The notes beneath the pieces were generated by a model. The model worked only from the letters and a program-made list of their open reading frames with translations. It was not told where the DNA came from and did not search any database. A program made the position numbers and the translations under genes. Positions 55,546-64,000 of a DNA stretch of 64,000 bases are shown one piece after another. Each line of letters opens with the position of its first letter. The stretch's first letter is position 1. The stretch comes from Allolobophora icterica (taxonomy: Eukaryota; Annelida; Clitellata; Crassiclitellata; Lumbricidae): contig OY744607.1 of NCBI GenBank assembly GCA_963556255.1, positions 42,375,747 to 42,439,746 on the forward strand, read 5' to 3'.

Positions 55546-57810
55546 TATGTACTAGGCAGCTATAACTAAACTGAACTGGTGGGCTTAAGGCCACTGTATT
55601 TTAAATAGCAATTTATATTTCTGGTAGTTCCAGAGGCATATCTTCTCTCTTGAGCATGATTTTAATGTACGTGGACCTTTCCATCTGTTGAATTCCGCTG
55701 AACATTACTGCACTTGCTAGCGACAGCGCATGGAAGGCTTCAGCAGGGAAGATGTTGGCAGTGATATGACGATCAGTTAGCCAGTGATCAGATGACGAGG
55801 TCGCCGATGCCGAGCTAACAGCCAACCATTTCAATAGTCGGATCAATGGATCAAGACGGTTTGGATTACATAGCCTGTTTCATACTCATGTGGATTAATA
55901 ATCTTCTGAAGGGCTCAGATGTACGCTTTGTCTAAACAACTTACTTGTGTTTTTCTTTGTCAGACTTGCAGTTTAAAATCAGTTTAGAACACATTCTCTA
56001 TTTTAAAATACTTGCTACAGACAGCCCAGAATTGTTCATGAAATTCTTAAAATTTCGATTTCTTGGGTCTTTAAAGAAAAACACAAGTCAAGACTTCTCT
56101 GCGATAGATTAAGATTGTATAATTCGGCAAGTAGCCTTCATTTTAATTGATATTTTATGCAGTGTCTTAGGGACAGCGTTCGTGCATAAGAGACTAGAAA
56201 GTGTGAGTTTGAAGATAGTCCCCGGAACCGCCGCCATCCGCAGCCTCCGCCGCTAAGCCCTCAAGTCGGAACTATAGTCGCTAAGCTATCGACTGCTATA
56301 GCAACTTAGTTCACGTTAATATGTTGCTCATTGTTTTAATCACGGTCTCCAAGTTTCGATTCTTGACGAAGACATCAGCAAGAGGACAGAAGCAACAATT
56401 GCTCATAGTGTAAGGTACAAATCACAGTGAAACAGACTACGTCAATGGCAGGTCACCAGTTCTTTACTTACTGTCTTACTACCTAGTACCTACCTACTTA
56501 CTGCTTTGCAGATGAAGCCGAGAAATTGATAGTGTGTTTGTAAAATTGGGTAAAATTGGCGGCCATTTACGTTCCGAGAGAAATCCGGCCTTGGACTTAA
56601 TCGTAATCTTGGCGTTAATTAAGTAGGCCTATTTGTTAAGAACAATGAAAACATTGTATAATGATAATTATACTTACAGGCTTTAATTATGTACTGAGTT
56701 AAGAATGATGGATGATTGACTGCTTTCTACTTACTGTAGGCTACTACTACCCAGGTAGCGGGGTCATTTGACTCCTTTTGGGCCTCCTGTGTAGCCAGAC
56801 TTTGGAATATAATAATGCATGTTTCTGCTTTTATCTGTAAAAGTTTGGTTACCAAATAAACAAGTGTCAAGTGTCAAGTAGGCCTATTATGCTTTAATCC
56901 TTTTATAAACACTCAAATGCGTCTGTCACCTTTCATTGACATTTGACAGTCATCGGTCTGTCCGCTGTCAGCATTCCCACATGGAGCGAAGCTAATCAGG
57001 TCCATATTCCCATATTGGAACCGTATAGAGCCTATCTAATGCCCGCTGTCAATGACGGTACGGTCAGCACAGTATGCGGTCAAATGCATCATATTGTTAG
57101 GTGACTAATAGACATACCTGATCACCTGAGAAGCCGACAGCAAGTAGGTAAGTCAGTCGATAAGTCTCAGTGACTTTGTCAGTTGATAAGCATGTGACTT
57201 AGTCGGCTGAAGTCATCGCTAAGTCAGTCGCCAACTCATTACGTCAGTCGGTAACTCCTTAGCGACTGACTCAGGGTACTATGCTGCTACTGAGATCTCA
57301 CAGAGTGGCGAAATAATGATATTCTAGCGATACCCTGCCTTGTTCAAGTGGCCAGTGCCAGATTCAGACTTCGTGAGGCCCTAAGCTATGTAAAGCCTGG
57401 AGATCCCTTGTTATAAAAATTACACCAGAAGGTCTCACCAAACTTGAAAACATAAGTGCCTTTCAATAAGTTAATAGCAAGGCGTTTAAAGTGAAAAAAT
57501 CAAATTATTTTAAATTGAACGCATTTGGGCCTACTCAGGCGAGATAAAAATTGCTACACAAGCCATTTTAAAAGGTTCTACATAATCTATATTTACAAAT
57601 TATACATACATATATAATTATACAGTAGGTTCACACAGAAAATTTTAAAAAGCCCCAAAATTCAGATTTTTATGCCCCTGCGGATTGTGAGGCTCTAAGA
57701 TGTAACTTTTTTTACCTTTTGCTTAAATCCGGCATTGCCAGTGGTCTTCGAAACTCATGGCTAAAAACCAATTGGTCGGAAACAAAAGGGATGTCCTGTT
57801 TTAACGCCAG
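55546..57810. other. Shared non-genic part of unit B
   Basis: Aligns with 41278-43171. 56615-56880 is extra and ends AAATAAACAAGTGTCAAGTG, then TCAAGT, a probable LINE 3' end. The minus-strand ORF 55613-55846 (77 aa) has no domain I recognise. 57719-57991 retains a LINE C-terminal echo (GRKTLTNGEASIVARSRDL). Confidence 0.55.
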
Positions 57811-58084
57811 ATTACTGAAAGGAAAAGAAAAAAGAGAAGATCGCGGAAGAATTAGAAGGAGACCATCAGAGACGACTCGAGGTGCTTGGAGATGTCGCGC
57901 ACAACTGCACATGGAACTAGGCCGGAAGACATTGACGAATGGAGAAGCCTCAATCGTTGCTCGATCTAGAGACCTGCTAACCAAGGACTAAGCTGAAATC
58001 ACGCGCGCTAGAAAACTTCACGTTAATAATAATAGGTATTATTGGAATAGTTAATACGAAGTGTAATACATCATATCCATTGTA

Positions 58085-58092
58085 TGACGTCA
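58085..58092. promoter_or_regulatory. Palindromic CRE, gene C promoter
   Basis: TGACGTCA, 175 bp before the ATG at 58260. Confidence 0.55.
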
Positions 58093-58259
58093 TAATAATA
58101 TGATTTCAAGACGTCATTATTCAAGTTACTTTTGCAATCGAATTTGAGTCAAATGCCTCTACCGTTCGATTGCTCGATATTAAACTAAGATCTATTGGTG
58201 TTTCTTCCAATATTAATGTCAACAGTGACAAAAAGCGACGTTTGTGCTTCCTCTACGCC

Positions 58260-59720
58260 ATGTCGAAGAAACGAACATCACCTGAATCCAGTAATGACGA
58301 GCAAACGAAAGAAGGCTTAGACTGTAAGTTTACTGAATAAAATTTTAATAGTACGCTTTACAATATGTGTATATATAGAAGTTTTAATGATACGCTTTAC
58401 AGTATATATAGGCTGACGCTCGTTGTTTTGATTAGTGTTTATGAGGAACACTTGGTAAAGTTCATCAATAATAGGCAACCAATTCCTAGCACAGTTTTCC
58501 TCTATGCATTTTCAGTAACCTAGCCTACATGCAAGAGCACGAGACGACCTGGTCTGTGAATGGTTATGAGTAAGTAGGGCCTAAATATAGTACAGACTCA
58601 GAATACTAACCAACAAGTGAGGAAAGTAGTTGCATTAGTAATTGCATTTATTTCTCTTGTGGCAGTATTCCACCAAGAAAACAATGCCAAACGTGCAAGA
58701 CTCTCGACATTGAGTGACACAACGGTAAGTTAAGTTACATTACATTCAAATGAAAGTCAAAAATTTTTTGGATCAAAGTTTGGAATTGCTTTACGAGTGC
58801 GAATTGAGGAACGACATTTTCTACTTATTTTCTCTACTAAAATACTTTCATTGGCACTTAGAAGTAATAAAATTTTAGACAAAGACAGCATTTTGTAAAA
58901 CAATGCGTGATATCCCAAGATAAGGTTGAGCGTATACACCTTACAGACGTCTTATTGATCGTGTTAGTTTAGCAATCTTAGGTTCTTTTTCTCAGTAGGC
59001 CTATCTTCCATTCTTCATGTGATTTTGCGATCGCTGCTTTCAGCATGCTGAGCGACATTTACATTATGTAGCTACTTTTTCAATGAGTAATGCAATCAAT
59101 CTTTGGAGGAATCTGATTAAAACTGGTATTATAAGTAAATAATTGAAGCGAATCTAGATGACTAATAAGAGGTCGTCAGATAAAGAGGAACCTTTTATAT
59201 TGTGTACTAATACTAGCAATCCAAATCTGAATTGTGTAGGAACATCCTACTTACTCGGCCCTCTCTGGCAAACTTCTGGAAACGCCACTTAACCAACGTC
59301 AACTGAAAACAAGAAGGAAGTCCTGTGATGTTGCGCGCATTTAGTCGTCATGTTTTGAGTGATCTTAACTTGTCAACATAGGTTGATGCTTAAAAGTGTC
59401 GTCCATTTGGATTGCTGTGCTTTTTACCATTCGGCTTAATGAATAGTCATTCCACTTTGTTACATCAGAATTCTTAGTTATGTAAACAAGTCTGGTATCT
59501 TAGACATTTTACTTGTAGCTGCAAGATCTACCGATGGAGCTAATTGAGTGTATCCTAGTTAAAGTCGTAGCTATGGAAGTGAAAGGTACGAAGCTGGCCA
59601 GAAGTGTGTGGAAAGAAAAAGCTGATCTTGTGATAAGTCGACTTAGAACTGTCTGTTCGCAATGGAGCAGCATACTTACGACCAACTTCTTTCGAAATGA
59701 ACTTCAGAGAACTCTAGACG
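58260..59720 (+). CDS. F-box-like / beta-propeller gene, copy C, partial (exons 1-3)
   Basis: Exons 58260-58323, 58666-58724 and 59519-59720. Exon 1 is the same as in copy B. The ancestral exon 2 acceptor TTGTAG has become TTGTGG; an AG three bases on (58664-58665) restores splicing in frame with loss of one codon, giving LFHQENNAKRARLST. Exon 3 (LQDLPMELIECILVKVVAM to LDG) keeps the F-box core and GTACAG donor. Exon 4 is not in the window: intron 3 is cut at 60178 by an LTR element at least 3.8 kb long. Whether the gene still works depends on splicing across it. Confidence 0.65.
59519..59720 (+). CDS. Exon 3 of copy C: F-box-like domain
   Basis: Ala to Val at KVVAM is the main change from copy A; LRTVCSQWSSIL is kept. 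Differs from copy A at about five of 202 bases. Confidence 0.65.
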
Positions 59721-60177
59721 GTACAGGTTATTACACGAAATAGATAAAATAGTTTTATTTCATGCATACGATAAACGAAGACCTGAAAGTAAAAACAAAG
59801 TCAATGCGCAATTCATCAGCCTGTATCGAGTGTTAGCGATTTACTTCTTCAACCTCGTCATATTATGGCGGGTGGCAGGCCACTGCCCTGCTCTCTGATC
59901 TTCCCACTAGCAGTAGCGGAAATTATTCTATCAAAGGTAGGGGAAGGAAATGAGCCCAAATTTCAAAACATATATTTAGGCGTACATATGTGCAGCGAGA
60001 ATTGAACTCCGACCTCTCGATTGACAAACCACCACGGTAACCACAAACGCCCATCCACTCACGAACGATATACATAGATAAATCTTCATATAAGCCTGCT
60101 GACTTTAAATCATTCTACAGATCTTGGCAAACTGCAAGCGATTTCAAATTGCCCGTAATAACTTACGCTGATATATA

Positions 60178-60740
60178 TGTGACGTTCGTCGCTCGAGATC
60201 AACTAACCCTTCATCAGACATGGTACCAATTTGTGTCGGTCTTACCCGAGACGCTGCTTCGTCGTCGGGCTGGGTTCGGCTCCAGCCAACTGACCTTCTG
60301 GAGTCACCCGGGTCACTATCCTGTCTACTTCTGATGTAGACGAGCGGTTCCCTGTCTCCGCTCTCAGTGCCCATTCCTCCAAGAGGAGGTTCCGAGGGTA
60401 TCGCTTGTTTGCGAACAGTGTCGCTGTCAAGCTCCATCTCACTTTCGGACTCTGCCACTGCCGCGGTCGCCGGGTGGGCAACGTCCTCGTCCTCAGGATG
60501 GCCGTCCTTTAGAACAGGGTTCGCTCTCTTGCCGGCAGGAGTCCTCAGCTTCCTGTGAGATCTCTTAGTCAAAGACTTCCTCTTTTTCTCCACCTTAACC
60601 GAACCCTCACGTACCATTCTGCATCTCATGACTCTCGAGTTATCGTCAATAGGGGAAATCACTGAACGTTCTCCTGTCCGAGAGGACAAGGTGTACATCT
60701 GACGAGTCGTCACGTCGTGCCGTCTCAAACACGCGAACAT
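60178..60740 (-). CDS. Open frame in the LTR 3' end, possibly gag N-terminus
   Basis: About 187 codons within the LTR (ATG at 60740), running through its end into flanking DNA. Highly charged: KKRKSLTKRSHRKLRTP, ESESEMELDSD, then GDREPLVYIRSRQDSD. No known domain. In the 5' LTR copy the same frame could continue into the internal region, so it might be the start of gag. Speculative; it may also be a chance frame. Confidence 0.3.
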
Positions 60741-62410
60741 CTTGCGATAATATATACACGTGTAATATTAACGCGGTATACTGGTCTCACGACACTCTCT
60801 TCTTCTGATAGGACAGGTTCTAGGTCTAAAACCTCCCTAACCGCACGCAGAACTGTGTTCCGACCGGCGCACGAGGTGGGCCCTACTTCGCACTTCGGTC
60901 AGTTCTCGGAACTACGTGTTTCGATCACCAAGTTATTTGCTCTGAATAACGATTGGTTTGAATACAAGATTTTCCTGACTCTATCGTTTTTCCTGGTCTT
61001 ACCGCAATGTAATCAGTTGTCGGGCGGTCTTTCCCGTACTGCGGTCTTTCGGTAACAGTGGTCTTTCCCAGTAACTATTTTTAGTTACCGGGCGATGGAG
61101 CCCCTCCAACGCTCCACCGGCGTGTCAGCCATCCAAGTGTCACAATCCAAATGTAACGCCGACCCCGTAAGGTTACCAGAATGTCCTGAATTTTGTTCCC
61201 AAGAATTTCCGAATTTTGGTTCCCTAACGAAGGTCACGCTTACTCCTACAGGTAACCGGACAAGCTCCAATCGCGGAGTTCTTCAAAACCCAAGAGGGAA
61301 TTTCCTGCCTGTCGCCAAATTTACCCTTAATATCGTTTTTGTACTAAATCGGTTTTTTCAGGTATCCCGACGGTCACTTTACCGAGTGCCGAAGTCGCGT
61401 AAAACTCTCCCAGCCGAAGACGCCGAAGTCGCGTAAAACTCTCCCGGCCGAGTACGCCGAAAGCGCGTAGAACTTCCCTTGTGTCGAGTACGCCGAAATC
61501 GCGTAAAACTCGTCTCAGTGTATAAAACCAAACACTGTCGGATCTTGGAGTTCTTCGAACTCCAAGAGGGATTTCCTTGCCCGACGCCAAATTTACTCTT
61601 GGTTTCAAGGATTTCAGAATTCCAGAAAATGGCTATCTTAAGAAGGTCACCTTTACTCTCATGGATTACCGGACAAGCTCCGATCGCGGAGTTCTTCAAA
61701 ACCCAAGAGGGACTTTCCTGCCCGTCGCCAAATTCACCCTGGTTTTCGATCTCACACTGAATTGGTTTTCCTGTGTATCAACGGTATCCTTCCCCGAGTA
61801 TTACTCAGCCGTAGATTTCCCACGATCGGGATCTAGGCCGCTTCGCGATCAACTGAGGGATCCAACCCGCCGGATCGGCGCTGTCGGCCCGTCTCCCAAC
61901 AGTGAACTTCTTTAGCTGTACTCGGGATCGCCTGATTATATTATTCGGACGCCCCTTTCGTCCGTAAATATATTTGTACTAACCGGAAACTCGAACTCTG
62001 ACTCGGTCGTAACCAAAATCACTCGCCTACCACACTGAGTGCAGTATATTTGAATCGGTAACTGAGTCGCTAGCCAACAACGCTGTTTAACAGTATTGCT
62101 ATGTATGAAGAGTCGAACCAACTCTTCACGTATAAAGCAGCACACCGTGAGGCAGGCTCTATGCATCCCGAATGAGCGCGTCTGCTCGCTATGCGCTGGC
62201 CTCAGACCGTCGATCGGGCTTCCCTACCACGGTCGTTGCTGGACAGTCGCCTATTGAAATTAAATAAAAATTAAATGATCGATACTGGGTCTTCGCATGA
62301 AAAATTAAGAGAAACGATGCTGGTCCCTTCGCACGTAAACTTAAAGAAAACGATGCTATTCGCATAAAATAAATCCTCCCACTTACGCACTGTGGCCTTG
62401 ACCGCCACAC
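60178..62410 (-). repeat. 3' LTR (2.23 kb) with internal repeats
   Basis: On the minus strand it starts TGTGGCGGTCAAGGCC and ends CGAACGTCACA, the TG...CA form of LTRs. The start is preceded by a purine-rich tract. Inside are three copies of a segment with TTCTTCAAAACCCAAGAGGG (61278, 61551, 61693) and four short copies of GCCGAAGTCGCGTAAAACTC (61388-61510). Confidence 0.8.
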
Positions 62411-62426
62411 TCTCCCCACCTTACTT
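62411..62426 (-). other. Polypurine tract
   Basis: Minus strand AGTAAGGTGGGGAGAG directly before the LTR TGTGG. Primer for plus-strand DNA synthesis in LTR elements. Confidence 0.7.
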
Positions 62427-63227
62427 AGATGCGGAGCATCTCTGCCAAAATCGGGGACCTTAATCAAACGTGACAGGAACATCCCCAACCCAGATCCACT
62501 TAGAGAGCAAGGAACCAAATGCACCTTTGGTTATAGGGCGGTATATCAACAATCTCGGCACCCTGCACGTACGCCAAACACGATGAGAACCGTGATAGCG
62601 ACAGCCTATTTAATGATGCTTTCGATCTCTCGGCACCCTGCACGTACGCCAAACAACGATGAGAACCGTGATAGCGACAGCCTATTTAATGATGCTTTCG
62701 ATCCGAACCACCACCCTACTGGCAACCTGTCGTACCTGACAAATCGCCAACCTTAACAGGCCCTCTATCATGAACCTGGGCTCTACCGGACCCCAAGGGC
62801 CAAGAGAACTAAAGGAGAGAAAAGTCGCCCACTGTCTCCCGATCTGGTAACCATCGTCAATCAGTCACACCCGGTACCACTTCAAAATCGTGAAAGCAGA
62901 ATAAAAGCGGACAACAGTTTGTACTGGAATCTTTACTCGTTTCAGTACTAACCACTAAGCCAATGTTTAACCGAAAACATATCATCAAAAGGAAACTTAA
63001 ACAGTCATTCACTGACAATCTGTCAAACCAACGCAATTAAGCGTTACTGGTAGCACAGGTACTGTATGCTCCCAGATACCGCTCAAAAGAAATACTCTCA
63101 TCAAAAGGGCAACTGAAACATGAGTCTCGAATAGTCAATGAAACCAACGCAATTAAGCGTTTATCTAGTTGGTCCTAGATACACGTCTGCTTCAGAAGGT
63201 CACTAACAAGGACTTCTACAGTCGTAG
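62427..63227 (-). other. Untranslated stretch between pol and 3' LTR
   Basis: No env-like frame. Contains two nearly identical 75 bp tandem units (62553-62703), each with CTCGGCACCCTGCACGTACG, then GAGAACCGTGATAGCGACAG. Otherwise nothing recognised. Confidence 0.6.
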
Positions 63228-64000
63228 TCATCCATCCAAGCGAGGTCTTCGTCTCGTCCGTCGTCCAGGTGGCAATTCTGGATCAGCGGTCTCGTCTGGA
63301 TTCTCTGAAGGTTCCTCTGGTTCATGTTCTGCATTAGGATCTTGAGCCAGGACTGGCCAGTCTACTGTAGGTAACTCAAGATTTCTGTCCCTCTCCGGTA
63401 ACCAGGTACTCGGAGGTTTACCGTAAAACGGCTTCAATTTATCCACGTGCACAACCATTAGCGTGGATTTCGGACTCTTCTGAATCCGGTACAGACACGG
63501 ACTGAGCACTTGAATAACCAAGAATGGGCCGGTGTAATAGCGAGCCCATTTTGTCTTCCTTCTCAGTTGCCTGTAATCGATACAGAAACGCATACTGCCA
63601 TCCTTTTTCTTAACCATTACGACATTGGATGCCCATTCCGATATCGAAGGTTCAATGATTCCTTGTCTCAACATGTCTTCTACCTGACGATCAACTTCCG
63701 GTAACATGGAAAGCGGTTGACGTCTCAAAGGTTGCCGAACTGGTTTCTCCTGTCCCGTATCGATCTCGTGTTGGATCACCGAAGTGAATCCGTTATCACT
63801 TTCGTTAAGGGAAAACGTTGCGCTGTACGTTAGCACAAGTTTTCGTAACCTGATTCGCTCTTCTTCCGAAATGTCTGCTGGCACTTCTTCCCATAGTCGT
63901 TTTAGGGTCTGTTCGGCAAGTGGGTTGAGCGTCTGCTCCGCTACACTGGCCGTTGTACTAATCTTCGATCCAAACCGGTCAATCGTACTTTGCTGCTTTC
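63228..64000 (-). CDS. Gypsy pol C-terminal part, in-frame deletion derivative
   Basis: Open to the window edge, with no stop. Order: a pre-RT segment (LWEEVPADISEEERIRLRKL), the RT N-terminus (IQHEIDTGQEKPVRQPLRRQ, VEDMLRQGIIEPSISEWASN, VVMVKKKDGSMRFCIDYRQL). Then, with no break in frame, the integrase C-terminus (KTKWARYYTGPFLV, LYRIQKSPKSTLMVVHVDKL) and an acidic tail (EHEPEEPSENPDE). The RT catalytic Y.DD, RNase H and integrase DDE core are missing; the junction is at about 63562-63568. The product cannot be enzymatically active, so this copy depends on others. Confidence 0.85.
   Translation of the reverse strand, partial: KQQSTIDRFGSKISTTASVAEQTLNPLAEQTLKRLWEEVPADISEEERIRLRKLVLTYSATFSLNESDNGFTSVIQHEIDTGQEKPVRQPLRRQPLSMLPEVDRQVEDMLRQGIIEPSISEWASNVVMVKKKDGSMRFCIDYRQLRRKTKWARYYTGPFLVIQVLSPCLYRIQKSPKSTLMVVHVDKLKPFYGKPPSTWLPERDRNLELPTVDWPVLAQDPNAEHEPEEPSENPDETADPELPPGRRTRRRPRLDG

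Larger units (their letters stand above)
43172..57810. repeat. Segmental duplication unit B (14.6 kb)
   Basis: Same order as unit A: LINE remnant, promoter, F-box/propeller gene, then flank. It is 4.9 kb longer, mainly through transposon insertions: MITE copy 2, a hAT-like element, a deleted hAT, a GCGCC-type MITE, two SINE-C copies, LINE tails and MITE copy 3. Confidence 0.85.
57811..64000. repeat. Segmental duplication unit C, left part
   Basis: Starts with the same LINE remnant as units A and B (GAAGATCGCGGAAGAATTAG), then promoter and exons 1-3. From 60178 it is interrupted by an LTR retrotransposon that runs out of the window. Confidence 0.85.
60178..64000 (-). mobile_element. Ty3/gypsy LTR retrotransposon, 3' part, internally deleted
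   Basis: Inserted in intron 3 of gene C: flank GCTGATATA, which matches units A and B, stops at 60177 and the LTR begins TGTGACG at 60178. It contains the 3' LTR, a polypurine tract, an untranslated stretch and the end of pol. The 5' LTR, gag and the second target duplication are beyond the window. Confidence 0.85.

Noticed and set aside
61095..61915. Several overlapping 90-113 aa ORFs on both strands in the LTR
   Set aside because: They overlap the internal LTR repeats and each other, with no protein features; only the ORF crossing the LTR end was kept, at low confidence.

Overview
This is animal (metazoan) nuclear DNA from an accessory, repeat-dominated region. It has introns with GT/AG borders, long microsatellites, tRNA-derived SINEs, non-LTR retrotransposons, hAT and Tc1-like elements and a Ty3/gypsy LTR element. 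Nothing bacterial is present. The repeat types and the recurring word GTAGGCCTAC suggest a marine invertebrate, perhaps an echinoderm such as a sea cucumber. That assignment is an inference from memory and is weak.

Layout. 1-11.9 kb has no gene I can support: arrays of AC, ATA, GT, TTA, TTC and TA, two minus-strand SINE-B copies, one SINE-A copy whose tail runs into a 0.7 kb TTC array, and a broken LINE reverse transcriptase fragment. About 11.9-18.0 kb is a two-ORF LINE of the CR1/L2/Daphne kind with both ORFs open (ORF1 258 aa, ORF2 1073 aa). 18-31.6 kb is again gene-poor: LINE debris, minisatellites, a GGAT array, two copies of a 171 bp hAT-type MITE, and a local duplication (27.4-28.3 and 29.5-30.7 kb).

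The main content is 31.6-64 kb, a tandem segmental duplication: the tail of unit 0, complete units A (33.4-43.2 kb) and B (43.2-57.8 kb), and the start of unit C (57.8 kb onward). Each unit carries a four-exon gene whose first three exons are very short. Exon 3 encodes an F-box-like domain and exon 4 a beta-propeller-like domain with repeated blades. Reading frame and GT/AG sites fit through every junction. Copies A (402 aa) and B (401 aa) are intact on paper. Copy C has exons 1-3 and is cut in intron 3 by an LTR retrotransposon; its exon 4 would lie beyond the window. The F-box exon is almost unchanged between copies while the propeller exon differs in clustered patches. A palindromic CRE (TGACGTCA) sits 175-200 bp before the ATG of every copy. 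This looks like an expanding family of SCF-type ubiquitin ligase adaptors with diversifying substrate domains; that role is inference.

Units A, B and C also act as natural empty-site controls for one another. Most transposons in them are in one unit only, and several have perfect 8 bp target duplications that match the empty site in a sister unit. These include an intact hAT-like transposase gene (572 aa) inside intron 1 of copy B. The window ends in a Ty3/gypsy element (minus strand) with a 2.2 kb LTR and a pol ORF that has lost most of RT, RNase H and integrase by an in-frame deletion.
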